Assembly (NCBI GenBank): GCA_000720535.1
Contig: JOAZ01000019.1
Location: 84,058-148,057 of the forward strand
Length of the DNA: 64,000 nt
Origin: Streptomyces halstedii
Lineage (GTDB): Bacteria; Actinomycetota; Actinomycetes; Streptomycetales; Streptomycetaceae
Reading direction: 5' to 3'
Part shown: piece after piece, positions 33,206 to 41,625 of the stretch
Position numbering within the stretch: position 1 is the first letter of the stretch
Layout: each line of letters opens with the position of its first letter
Notes under the pieces: generated by a model
Databases searched by the model: none
What the model was told of the DNA's origin: nothing
The model's input: the letters and a program-made list of their open reading frames with translations, nothing else
Program-made: the position numbers and the translations under genes

Positions 33206-34071
33206 CGAGATGCCCCCGGGTCGAGGAAGAAGTGTGCGTACGGCACGGTCCAGACGGCCTCGTGCCCCAGCCGGTGACCGGTGTAGCCGCCGTCCCCGTA
33301 CGCCGTGCCGTGGTCGGAGCAGACGATCGCGAAACACCGGCGGCGGCTGCTCACCGCGGCGAAGAGGCGTCCGATGTGCCGGTCCACGTACTCCAGGGCG
33401 GCGGCGTGCGTCGCCCTGGAGTCGCCCGCCTCGGCGGTGGCGCCGGGCAGATGGAACCAGTTGGGCTGATGCAGGGCCGACACGTTGACGAAGAGGAACA
33501 GCCGCCGCTCCGGTGGCAGGGCGGCCACCACCCGCTCGGCGCACGCCACCTGGGCCTCGAAGGAGGTGGGGGAGGCGACGCCGAACTCCGGCTCCCAGTG
33601 ACTCTCCTGGAACAGGCCCGGCAGCACCGAGCCGAGCGGGGGACGGCGGTTGAAGAAGCCGACCCCGCCGATGCACACCGTGTGGTAGCCGGCGCCGACG
33701 AGACCCGAGGGCAGATCGGGGGTCTCGTGGACGAAGGTGCCGTCCGCCGTGGACTCGCTGCCCGCGAAGCGCGCCGCGAACAGGCGCGGATGCGGACCGG
33801 GAGAGGCCGGCGTGGGCAGGAATCCGGCGAACATCGCCTGGTGCGAGGCGTAGGTGAAGCTGCCCGGAGCGTGCCTCTTCTCCCAGACGCCACCAGGGAG
33901 GTGACGGGCCAGGTGGGGGATGCGGCCGGCGGCGGCGAGCTCCTCGGCCACATCGAAACGCAGGGTGTCCAAGGTGACGAACAGCAGGTCGTGGCTGCCC
34001 ACCACCGCGTTCATATCGGGGTTCGGGGCGTCCTGGACGCGGGTGACGGGGTCAGGGGGCTGAGGCGGCAC
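33202..34071 (-). CDS. STM4013/SEN3800 family sulfatase-like protein
   Basis: The roughly 289-residue protein has an alkaline-phosphatase/sulfatase-type fold. LLFVTLDTLRFDVAEELAAAG supplies the metal-binding Asp near the N-terminus, SFTYASHQAMFAGFLPTP is where sulfatases carry the formylglycine Cys or a Thr/Ser nucleophile (here Thr or Ser, not Cys), and IVCSDHGTAYGDGGYTGHRLG supplies the distal metal ligands. It therefore may be a phosphodiesterase or phosphotransferase rather than a true sulfatase. GTG 34071 is chosen because GAGGA is 7 nt upstream; it overlaps the STM4014 gene by 20 bp. Operon position with radical SAM genes suggests substrate tailoring. Confidence 0.85.
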   Translation of the reverse strand: MPPQPPDPVTRVQDAPNPDMNAVVGSHDLLFVTLDTLRFDVAEELAAAGRIPHLARHLPGGVWEKRHAPGSFTYASHQAMFAGFLPTPASPGPHPRLFAARFAGSESTADGTFVHETPDLPSGLVGAGYHTVCIGGVGFFNRRPPLGSVLPGLFQESHWEPEFGVASPTSFEAQVACAERVVAALPPERRLFLFVNVSALHQPNWFHLPGATAEAGDSRATHAAALEYVDRHIGRLFAAVSSRRRCFAIVCSDHGTAYGDGGYTGHRLGHEAVWTVPYAHFFLDPGASR

Positions 34072-35245
34072 GGTCGTTCCTCGCTCGGTCGTTCGTCGGC
34101 TGTTCCTCGGGGCGGCGCTCTTCCCCGGCGGCCCGCAGGACCGCGGCGACCTGCGCCGCGTAGGTGTCCAGGCCTTCCGCACCACTGCCCGGCAGGCCGG
34201 TCAGACGGGGCAGCAGATCCCCGAAGGCGTTGACCTCACCCACGGCGAAGCGTCGCCAGCCGGTCGCCGGAAGCAGGTCGACCCCCACACACAGGGTGTC
34301 CGGGAAGCACGCGGCGGCCCGCTCGCACACCGCGAGGGCTTCGGCCCAGCCGCCGCCCGCGTCCTCGACGGCCGCCCGCACCTCGTCGAGATCGCCGCGC
34401 GCCCCGCCCAGGTGCAGATTGGTCATGGGGGAGCGGCTGGTCCGTACGACGGCGTGGGTCGCCCGGCCCGCGACCACCACCACCCGGAGGTCGGCGACCC
34501 GGCCGCCGCGCACCGAGGCCTTCGGCAGCCAGCGCTCGACATGCAGCCCGTCCGGAGCGAGGGCGTCGACGACCGCCGCCACCTCGCTCTCCGTCGTGCA
34601 CCGGCGCACCCGGAGCGAGTTGAAGAGGCGGCCCGCCTCGTCCCGCTCCACGGACGTCGTGGCGCGCACCCGGCCGGGGCCCGCCGTCTCCACGGCCAGC
34701 ACCCCGGAGGCGGAGGAGCCGTGGGCGAGCTTCACGAACACCCGCGGCATCCGGTGGTCCGTCATCAGCCGGCGTACGTCCGCCCAGTCCCGCACCGGTG
34801 GCGCCGCCTGACCCGAGGTGGGCGACTCCGGCACGGGCACCCCGGCGGCGTCCATGACACCGTGGCAGAGGCGCTTGTCGAAGAGCACCGCGATGTCGTC
34901 CGGGTCGTCCAGCAGAACGGCCCCGGCCGAGGCGGCCGTCCGGGCCACGTCCCGCACCGCGGAGGTGAAGCGGGTGTACCAGAGGGCCGAACCCTCCACC
35001 CTGGTCGGGTCGTCCACCCCGCGCAGCAGCCGTTCGACCTCGGTGTCCTCGCCGGGCGAGTCGATACGGACCCGCTCGCCCGGAAGGAAGGCGGCCTCAC
35101 CCCGTACCACCTGCCGCCAGGACACGGTGCGCGCCTCGGGCAGCCCGGCGGCCCGCACCGCGTCCTGGAAGAGGCCGACCCTGCGGTTGCCGGGATTCCC
35201 GACGACCGCGAGGCGCGGCAGCGCGCTATTCGCTGACAACGACAT
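34052..35245 (-). CDS. STM4014 family protein (ATP-grasp-like)
   Basis: The 397-residue protein begins LPRLAVVGNPGNRRVGLFQD and has ATP-grasp-like features: FDKRLCHGVMDAAGVPVPES, VFVKLAHGSSASGVLAVE as a lysine-containing nucleotide-binding strand, and VGEVNAFGDLLPRL near the C-terminus like the metal-binding E-x-N of ATP-grasp ligases. Such enzymes form amide or peptide bonds through acyl-phosphates, so the cassette may assemble and radically modify a peptide-like product. It is the STM4014 family by gene order and these motifs. The ATG at 35245 overlaps the STM4015 gene by 20 bp. Confidence 0.82.
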   Translation of the reverse strand: MSLSANSALPRLAVVGNPGNRRVGLFQDAVRAAGLPEARTVSWRQVVRGEAAFLPGERVRIDSPGEDTEVERLLRGVDDPTRVEGSALWYTRFTSAVRDVARTAASAGAVLLDDPDDIAVLFDKRLCHGVMDAAGVPVPESPTSGQAAPPVRDWADVRRLMTDHRMPRVFVKLAHGSSASGVLAVETAGPGRVRATTSVERDEAGRLFNSLRVRRCTTESEVAAVVDALAPDGLHVERWLPKASVRGGRVADLRVVVVAGRATHAVVRTSRSPMTNLHLGGARGDLDEVRAAVEDAGGGWAEALAVCERAAACFPDTLCVGVDLLPATGWRRFAVGEVNAFGDLLPRLTGLPGSGAEGLDTYAAQVAAVLRAAGEERRPEEQPTNDRARNDRAASAP

Positions 35246-36254
35246 AACGGAACTCGTCGTCCTCGGGATCCGAGTCGTCCGCCTCGTCGAGATCGACGTG
35301 GACGTCCGCCCCGGCACACAGGTCGCGGAAGCGCGACACCAGCGGCTCGGTGAGGTAGTGGTGGTGCAGGTCCAACGAGACGAGATGGGTGAGCGGCTGG
35401 CCGTCCAGGAGGGCACGGGCGCCCGTGTCACCGAGCGTCCCCATGGACAGGGCGAGCGATTCCAGCCGGGCGACGACGGGGGCGGAGGCGACCGCCGCCG
35501 CGATCTCGTCCTGGATCTCGCTGTTGCACAGGCCCAGATGGCGCAGGCTCGGGAGGGCGGCGCCCGACAGGAGGGGGCGTATGTCCTCGACCGTGGTGTC
35601 GCCGCCGTACCCCTGGGTGCCGAGCCACAGCTCCAGCCGCTCCAGAGCGGGCAGGTCGGACGCGCCCAGCGCGCGGACGACATGGCCGGGCAGCCCGCCG
35701 GACTCGAAGCGCAGCGACTTCAGCGCCCGGTGGTTCACGGGATTCAGTCGCAGCTCCTCGTCGTCCGACATGGAGTCACCCCCGCCCCGCACGACCAGCT
35801 CCTCCAGCAGGGGGAAGGCCTCGAACACCGGGGTGATGTCGCACAGCTGGATCCACGAGACCTCGCATTCCTCACCGGTCACATCGGCGAGGAACAGGCC
35901 GCGCAGCTCCGGGAGAAGGCCCGCGTCGGAGGCGATCAGCCTCAGAGCGGGTCCGAGGGAGACGTAGTCCTCGTGCCACCAGGGGCCGATCAGCAGGGCA
36001 CGGACCCGGCGCGTGTCGACCGTGCCGAGGAAGTGCCGCCAGAGCGCGGGGAATCCGCCGTCCTCGGGCGGATATTCCAGCCGCCAGGCGACGGAACCGG
36101 GCTCGGGAAGCGTGGGCGCCGGCAGGGTGTCCGGCTCCGGGAGGGTGAACACCGGCAGGCCGTGGAAGACCTCGGGATGGTCGATGTCGAGATGCTCGAC
36201 GATCATGTGCTCGACGTCCTCGCGCTCGTCGTTCGTGGGTCCCGTCCGCGTCAT
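35226..36254 (-). CDS. STM4015 family leucine-rich-repeat protein, copy A
   Basis: The 342-residue protein consists of irregular leucine-rich repeats: LRGLFLADVT, LEELVVRGGG, LKSLRFESGGL, LERLELWLGTQGYGGD, LRHLGLCNSE, LESLALSMGTLGD, LVSLDLHHHYL. These should stack into a solenoid that binds a partner or precursor. It is the STM4015 family, always linked to the STM4011-STM4014 genes. ATG 36254 has GGAG upstream; a later ATG at 36206 is possible. It is about 45% similar by eye to the next gene, showing tandem duplication. An acidic tail (DEADDSDPEDDE) precedes the stop. Confidence 0.85.
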   Translation of the reverse strand: MTRTGPTNDEREDVEHMIVEHLDIDHPEVFHGLPVFTLPEPDTLPAPTLPEPGSVAWRLEYPPEDGGFPALWRHFLGTVDTRRVRALLIGPWWHEDYVSLGPALRLIASDAGLLPELRGLFLADVTGEECEVSWIQLCDITPVFEAFPLLEELVVRGGGDSMSDDEELRLNPVNHRALKSLRFESGGLPGHVVRALGASDLPALERLELWLGTQGYGGDTTVEDIRPLLSGAALPSLRHLGLCNSEIQDEIAAAVASAPVVARLESLALSMGTLGDTGARALLDGQPLTHLVSLDLHHHYLTEPLVSRFRDLCAGADVHVDLDEADDSDPEDDEFRYVVVSE

Positions 36255-36261
36255 CGCCGCA

Positions 36262-37218
36262 TCACTCCGCGACCGTGGTGTAGCGGCCCGCGGCGCCCCG
36301 GCCGTCCCAGGGCTCACAGCGCTCGGAGAGGTCGATCCGCACGCCGTGCGGCTCCAGGGCCTCGACGACCCGGCGCTCCATCGGCTCGGTCAGGAAGTGG
36401 TGGTGCAGGTCCAGCGCCGTCAGGTGGGTGAGCGGCTGGCCTTCGAGCAGCGCGGCCGCCCCCTCGTCACCGAGTGTGCCGGAGGAGAGGTCGAGCGTCC
36501 GGAGCCGGGCGACGACCGGGGCCGAGGCGATCGCGGTCGCGATCTCGTTCTCCAACTCGCTGTTGCGCAGGCCGAGATGGTGGAGCCGGGGGAAGCGGGT
36601 GCCGGAGAGCAGCGGCGCGAGGTGGCGCAGGGACGCGTCGCCTCCGTACGCGGACACCCCGAGCCAGAGTTCGAGCCGCTCCAGCGCGGGCAGCTCGCTG
36701 TCCAGCACCCCGCGCACCACCTCCGCCGGCAGGCCGCCGCTCTCGATCGTCAGCGCCCGCAGGGACGCGTGCCGGACCGGCGGGAACACCAGGCCGCTGC
36801 CGCCACGGACACCGAGCTCGGTCAGGGCGGGGTAGGCGGTGAGGAGAGCGGTGACGTCCGACTGCTCGATCCAGGAGATCTCGGCCTCCTCCATCTCCAG
36901 GTCCCCGACGAAGACCGCCTCCAGCGAGGTGAAGCGGTCGGCGGCGGCCACGACGAGGCCGATGGGATGCGAGGAGTCCTTCTCGTACGCCTCACCCCAC
37001 TGCCCGATGATCAGCGCCCGCACCCCGGCGGGGTCGACGGCTTCGAGGAACGCGTCGAACTGCTGCTCCCAGGCGTCGTCCCTCTCGTCGTCGTAGGGAT
37101 CGACCCGGAGGCGCCAGGCCGCGTCCCCCGCCTCCGGCCGTACGGTCCCACCGGTCTCAAGCTGGAAATCCACGGCCGGGAGGCCGAGCAACTCGTGCAG
37201 ATGTTCCACACCGGGCAT
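36262..37218 (-). CDS. STM4015 family leucine-rich-repeat protein, copy B
   Basis: The 318-residue protein is a paralogue of copy A with the same repeats in the same order: LEAVFVGDLEM, LTELGVRGGS, LRALTIESGGL, LERLELWLGVSAYGGD, LHHLGLRNSE, LRTLDLSSGTLGD, LTALDLHHHFLTEP. It is the first gene of the leftward cassette, with AGGAG 10 nt before the ATG. Only 7 bp separate it from copy A. Many STM4011-4015 loci have one STM4015 gene, so the duplication may allow recognition of two partners or a heterodimer; this is inference. A divergent promoter region of about 208 bp lies upstream. Confidence 0.85.
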   Translation of the reverse strand: MPGVEHLHELLGLPAVDFQLETGGTVRPEAGDAAWRLRVDPYDDERDDAWEQQFDAFLEAVDPAGVRALIIGQWGEAYEKDSSHPIGLVVAAADRFTSLEAVFVGDLEMEEAEISWIEQSDVTALLTAYPALTELGVRGGSGLVFPPVRHASLRALTIESGGLPAEVVRGVLDSELPALERLELWLGVSAYGGDASLRHLAPLLSGTRFPRLHHLGLRNSELENEIATAIASAPVVARLRTLDLSSGTLGDEGAAALLEGQPLTHLTALDLHHHFLTEPMERRVVEALEPHGVRIDLSERCEPWDGRGAAGRYTTVAE

Positions 37219-37426
37219 GGCGCTGAGCTCCTGTTGCTGAGGACGATTGATGTCCGCAAGGTCTATCAAGCCCCACTGACAACGGCGCGGCCGGGCCGGG
37301 CCGGAGCGCGTCGGAAGGGCGTGGACGGAGGCTTCCGGGCCCGGTCCGGGGCCCGTTGTCAGACCCCCGCCGTAGCGTTCTGTTCGTGGTCGGCACAGCG
37401 GGTGCCGCCGTGGAGGGGAGACGTCT

Positions 37427-37753
37427 GTGTACCGGCAGGGTGACGTGCTGATCATGGCTCTGGAGGAGTCGGCGGTGCCGGCCCAGTTCCTCAAGGCGCC
37501 GGGCGAACTGCGGGACGGGCGGGGGCAGCTGGTGCTCGCACTGGGCGAGGTCACCGGGCACGCGCACGCGGTGCGGGGGCCGGGCAGGCTCCTGCGGGAG
37601 GCCGGTCCTTTCGGGCCGATGCTGCTCCATCTCCCCGAGGGCGGCCGGGTGGTGCACGAGGAGCACGCCCCCATACCCCTGCCCAAGGGGTGGTTCAGGG
37701 TGGTGCGGCAGCGGGAGTACGCGCCGGGTGCCGTCCGCATCGTCGCCGACTGA
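37427..37753 (+). CDS. conserved hypothetical protein, 108 aa
   Basis: The small soluble protein starts MYRQGDVLIMALEESAV, contains VTGHAHAVRGPGRLL and HEEHAPIPLPKGWFRVVRQR, and ends after EYAPGAVRIVAD. The same pattern (RQGDVLI, HxHxV, HEEH, P.G.Y.V.RQREY) recurs in small proteins of actinobacteria and phages whose function I do not know; the clustered His residues could bind metal. It is followed 99 bp later by a larger gene with the same company in other genomes, and both probably form one unit. The GTG start follows AGGGGAGACG. Confidence 0.65.
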   Translation: MYRQGDVLIMALEESAVPAQFLKAPGELRDGRGQLVLALGEVTGHAHAVRGPGRLLREAGPFGPMLLHLPEGGRVVHEEHAPIPLPKGWFRVVRQREYAPGAVRIVAD

Positions 37754-37852
37754 CGGGGCGGGCGGTGCGGCGGCGACGGGACGGGACGGCACGGGTGACG
37801 TGCCGTGGGTGATGTGCGGTCAGCGCAGACGGATTGGGGACGGGGAACACCG

Positions 37853-38854
37853 ATGCAGTACGTGAACGACTGGCGGGCCGTGGCGGCGGCGACGGGCGGG
37901 GCAGACCGGGGAACCGCGGAGGACGGGGTGCGGCTCGCCTACCGCCGCGCCGGACTCGCGGAACCGGAGCGGATCATCTGGGTGGACTCACCCCGGGCGG
38001 CCGTCGAGGCGGTGGAGAAGCTGACCGACGCCGGACGCTCCGTGCGCGAGGAGGTGCGCACCCGGCCGTGGGCCGAGGAGCGCCGCCGGATGTACGACGA
38101 GCTGGGACCGGCCGGCTGGTCGGCCCTGTGGTCCGCCACCGGGGCCCAGTTGTGGGAGACCACGGCCGCCCTGGCCGAGCGGATACGGGCAGGTGTGGTC
38201 GCGGACCTCGCGGACGTGCCCGAGGACGAGTCCGACGTGCGGCTCGTTCTGCTCGACGCGGTCCTCGGCCAGCACGACGCGGCCTGGCTCGCCGCCTTCG
38301 ACGGCCGCGGCGACCGGCTGAACGGCCTGGCGGAGGTCGCCAGGAACGCCGGCTGGTGGTGGCCCTACGAGCGGGCCGTGGTGATCAGCGAACGGCCGGT
38401 CGCCCTCCACCGCGACGAGGCGGGACGGCTCGACCGGGGCGACGGGCCCGCGCTCGCCTACCGCGACGGCTTCGCGCTGCACGCCTGGCGGGGCATGCCC
38501 GTACCGGCCGAATTCCTCGACGGACTCGCGGATCTGACGCCCGAGCGGATACGCGCCGAGGAGAACGCCGAGCTGCGCCGCGTGATGCTGGAGTACTACG
38601 GCTACGACCGCTACCTGGCCGAATCGGACGCCGAGCCGGTGCACCGGGACGAGACCGGCGTCCTCTGGCGGATCGCGCTGGAGGGCGACGAGGACGTCGT
38701 CATGGTCGAGGTCGTCAACTCGACGCCGGAGCCGGACGGCACCCACCGCACGTACTGGCTGCGGGTGCCGCCCAGCACGAGGACGGCGAAGGACGGCGTC
38801 GCCTGGACGTTCGGGGTCGAGGGAGAGGCCTACGCCCCGCTGCGCCAGACCTGA
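37853..38854 (+). CDS. DUF6745-like protein
   Basis: The 333-residue soluble protein has no known enzymatic motif. Recognisable segments are WVDSPRAAVEAVEKL, WWPYERAVVISERPVALHRD, GRLDRGDGPALAYRDGFALH and AWRGMPVPAEFLDG, which resemble DUF6745 proteins found next to small RQGDVLI-type proteins. The repeated L-H-RDE-G-RL...GPA-Y-DG pattern is seen also in leucine-rich or ankyrin-like bacterial proteins of unknown use. It probably works with the product of the gene before it. The ATG at 37853 is the family-like start, with a GGGGAA upstream. Function unknown. Confidence 0.7.
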   Translation: MQYVNDWRAVAAATGGADRGTAEDGVRLAYRRAGLAEPERIIWVDSPRAAVEAVEKLTDAGRSVREEVRTRPWAEERRRMYDELGPAGWSALWSATGAQLWETTAALAERIRAGVVADLADVPEDESDVRLVLLDAVLGQHDAAWLAAFDGRGDRLNGLAEVARNAGWWWPYERAVVISERPVALHRDEAGRLDRGDGPALAYRDGFALHAWRGMPVPAEFLDGLADLTPERIRAEENAELRRVMLEYYGYDRYLAESDAEPVHRDETGVLWRIALEGDEDVVMVEVVNSTPEPDGTHRTYWLRVPPSTRTAKDGVAWTFGVEGEAYAPLRQT

Positions 38855-38997
38855 CCTGGACCACCCGGACCGCCGTGGCCGGTGGCCTGGCAGGGGCGGG
38901 GCGCGGGCAGGGGCGTGGGCAGGGAGCGGCGGGGCGTGCGCCGTGGGCCAGTGGCGGGCGGTGGCGATCCCTGGCCCCCGCCCGCCGCCGGGCGCGG

Positions 38998-39609
38998 TCA
39001 GGCCGTCAGGGCCGCGTGCTCGATGCCCAGTTCGTGCGCGAGTGCTTCCTCGGTCCACCGGATCATGGTGGCCCGTGAGAGAGGGCCCGCGTACGACGTC
39101 ATCTGGAGGGCCAGGCCGTCCAGCAGGGCGGTCAGCCGCCAGGCCACCGAGACCGGGTCCTCGCAGCGGAACTCCCCGGCCGCCGCTCCCTCCTCGATGA
39201 CCTCCGCCAGCTCGGCCTTCCACTGCTGGTCGAGATCGCCCGCGACCTCGCGCAGCGCCGGATCGCGCAGCGAGGCGGCCCAGCCCTCGATCCACAGGCG
39301 CCAGCCCTTGGCCCGCCCGGTCGGGGCGTACCAGCGGACGGCGGCCCGCAGCCGCCGCACCGCACTCGTACGGCGCGCCAGGATTCCGCGCAGATGGGCC
39401 AGATCGGCCTCGGCCGCGTAGGCGAAGGCCGAGGCGACCAATTTCTCCTTGGAGGAGAAGTGGTAGAGCACCAGGGCGTTGCTGACGCCCAGGACGGAGG
39501 CGACATCGGCGATCCTCAGCGAGGACACACCTCGCACCTCGATCTGCTCGACGGCGGCGCGCAGGAGCTCCTCACGCCGCTCCGCCACGCTCAGCCGCAC
39601 TCTCGCCAT
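38998..39609 (-). CDS. TetR family transcriptional regulator
   Basis: The 203-residue repressor has an N-terminal TetR HTH (REELLRAAVEQIEVRG, IADVASVLGVSNALVLYHF, SSKEKLVASAFAYA) and a BetI-like C-terminal ligand domain (LTALLDGLALQM). The length is typical. It is divergent from a PPOX-fold oxidase gene, 119 bp away, the likely target. No perfect palindrome was noticed in the short gap. The ligand is unknown. Confidence 0.9.
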   Translation of the reverse strand: MARVRLSVAERREELLRAAVEQIEVRGVSSLRIADVASVLGVSNALVLYHFSSKEKLVASAFAYAAEADLAHLRGILARRTSAVRRLRAAVRWYAPTGRAKGWRLWIEGWAASLRDPALREVAGDLDQQWKAELAEVIEEGAAAGEFRCEDPVSVAWRLTALLDGLALQMTSYAGPLSRATMIRWTEEALAHELGIEHAALTA

Positions 39610-39728
39610 CCGGCCACCCTAACCAATGCCCGGCCGCGTCACCGCCCCGCCCGTATCCGCCGGAGCGGGACCCGGACACGGAGTCCTGGATGCGGAATCC
39701 TGCGGCACGCACGGACGTTGGAGTCGGC

Positions 39729-40169
39729 ATGACCGACAACGAATCCGCGCGCGAAGCGCTGCTCCGTCTCCTCGGCGAACACGACGGAGGGGTGCTCGTC
39801 ACCCTCAAGCGCGACGGCAGGCCTCAGCTGTCCAACGTGAACCACGCCTATTACCCCGAGGAGGGAGTGATCCGGGTGTCGGTCACCGAGGGCCGGGCGA
39901 AGACGCGCAACCTGCGCAGGGACCCACGCGCGAGCTACCACGTGACCAGCGACGACCGGTGGGCGTGGACCGTCGTCGACGCCACGGCCGAGCTCGGTCC
40001 GCCCGCCGCCGACCCGCATGACGAGACGGTGGAGCAGCTGATCACGCTCTTCCGGGACGTGCAGGGCGAACACCCGGACTGGGACGACTACCGACGAGCC
40101 ATGGTGCGGGACAGCAGGGTCGTCCTCACCCTGCGGATCGAGCACGTGTACGGGCAGCCGCGTGCCTGA
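39729..40169 (+). CDS. PPOX-class F420/FMN-dependent oxidoreductase
   Basis: The 146-residue split-barrel flavoprotein matches the F420-dependent PPOX class. VLVTLKRDGRPQLSNVNHAYY is the usual N-terminal strand pair, VSVTEGRAKTRNLRRDPRASYHV the cofactor phosphate-binding region, and WAWTVVDATAELG the third. Such enzymes reduce diverse substrates, including biliverdin and xenobiotics, with F420H2. ATG 39729 is the natural start. It is divergent from a TetR gene that probably controls it. The specific substrate is unknown. Confidence 0.88.
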   Translation: MTDNESAREALLRLLGEHDGGVLVTLKRDGRPQLSNVNHAYYPEEGVIRVSVTEGRAKTRNLRRDPRASYHVTSDDRWAWTVVDATAELGPPAADPHDETVEQLITLFRDVQGEHPDWDDYRRAMVRDSRVVLTLRIEHVYGQPRA

Positions 40170-40268
40170 CGCGCGCCCGTACGGGGGTGGACCCCGGCGT
40201 ACCGCCCACCGGGCTCCGGCGTACCGCCCGCCTCTGACGAAAACCTACCGACTGCCCCAGGAGATCTT

Positions 40269-41513
40269 GTGACCGGTGCCGACAAGCGGCCTTCCCTCCG
40301 AGCGAGAGTCCGCTCGCTGCGCCCCGTGGCCTTCGGCGCGGAACCGGACGGCGCGCGGATGGAGCGCATCCGCAGCTCGCCTCATTTCGCCGACGGCGTG
40401 TTCCAGAACCCGTTGGAGGCACGGACCGTCCCGTCCGGCTCCATGGCCGATTTCGCGAAGGCCTACTTCCGCAAGGAGGAGCGGGCCCGCAGGGCACCGA
40501 CCGGAACCGTGCCGGTCCACGCGACCACGGTGGCCGATCTCGCCGCCCCGCCCGCCTCGGGCCTGCGTCTGACCTGGCTCGGGCACTCCAGTGTGCTCGC
40601 CGAGATCGACGGCGCTCGGGTGCTGTTCGACCCGGTCTGGGGCGAGCGCTGCTCACCGTTCTCCTTCGCGGGACCCAAGCGCCTGCACCCGGTGCCCGTA
40701 CCCCTGGCCGCGCTGGGCTCCGTCGACGTCGTCGTCATCTCGCACGACCACTACGACCACCTGGACCTTCCCACGATCAGGGCCCTGGCCAAGAGCTCCA
40801 CGGTCTTCGCGGTGCCGCTGGGCGTCGGCGCCCATCTGGAGTACTGGGGTGTGGCCCCCGACCGGATCCACGAACTGGACTGGAACGAGACCGCGCGGGT
40901 CGCGGGGATCGCCCTGACCGCCACCCCGGCCCGGCACTTCTGCGGGCGCGCGCTGCGTAACCAGCAGCACACCCTCTGGGCCTCCTGGGTCGCCGCAGGG
41001 CCGGAACACCGCGTCTACCACAGTGGCGACACCGGGTACTTCTCCGGCTTCCACGACATCGGCGCGGAGCACGGGCCCTTCGACGCGACCATGATCCAGA
41101 TCGGCGCCTACTCCAACCACTGGCCGGACGACCGCAGACACGGCGAGCCCGACCCGGGCGCCTGGCCCGACATCCACATGACCCCCGACCAGGGGGTCCG
41201 GGCGCATCTCGACCTCCAGGGCGGCGATCCGGCCGAGGGGGTCATGCTGCCGATCCACTGGGGCACGTTCAATCTCGCGATGCACCCGTGGGCCGAGCCC
41301 GCCGAGTGGTCCATGCGCGCCATGGAGTCCGTCGGGGCGACGATGGCGGCGCCACGGCCGGGCCAGCCCTTCGAGCCCGCCGACCCCCGGCCGGTCGAGC
41401 CGTGGTGGCGAGCGGTCGCGCAGGAGCCGGCCGCGGGCTGGGGCAACTGGCCCCCGGTCCACGTACCGCTCGCCCGTCACCTCGCGCGCGGCGATCTGGT
41501 GGCGGATGCGTGA
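40269..41513 (+). CDS. metallo-beta-lactamase-fold hydrolase, NAPE-PLD-like
   Basis: The 414-residue protein has the binuclear zinc motif SHDHYDHLD (HxHxDH), with ligands continuing in TPARHFCGR, YHSGDTGYFSG and LPIHWGTFNL. The order and the WLGHSSVLAEIDGARVLFDP opening match N-acyl-phosphatidylethanolamine phospholipase D and UlaG-like enzymes. The substrate may be a phospholipid or another phosphodiester. It follows the PPOX gene by 100 bp in the same direction. GTG 40269 lies after AGGAGATC. No signal peptide is seen. Confidence 0.88.
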   Translation: MTGADKRPSLRARVRSLRPVAFGAEPDGARMERIRSSPHFADGVFQNPLEARTVPSGSMADFAKAYFRKEERARRAPTGTVPVHATTVADLAAPPASGLRLTWLGHSSVLAEIDGARVLFDPVWGERCSPFSFAGPKRLHPVPVPLAALGSVDVVVISHDHYDHLDLPTIRALAKSSTVFAVPLGVGAHLEYWGVAPDRIHELDWNETARVAGIALTATPARHFCGRALRNQQHTLWASWVAAGPEHRVYHSGDTGYFSGFHDIGAEHGPFDATMIQIGAYSNHWPDDRRHGEPDPGAWPDIHMTPDQGVRAHLDLQGGDPAEGVMLPIHWGTFNLAMHPWAEPAEWSMRAMESVGATMAAPRPGQPFEPADPRPVEPWWRAVAQEPAAGWGNWPPVHVPLARHLARGDLVADA

Positions 41514-41625
41514 CGGGCGGGGCGGCCGCCCACCACCGGGCGACCGCCGAAGGCCCGCCGGACGGCGCTGACCGGACAGCGGCGGGCGGCACCGGACCCG
41601 GCCGGACCGGCGCGGGACCAGCGGA

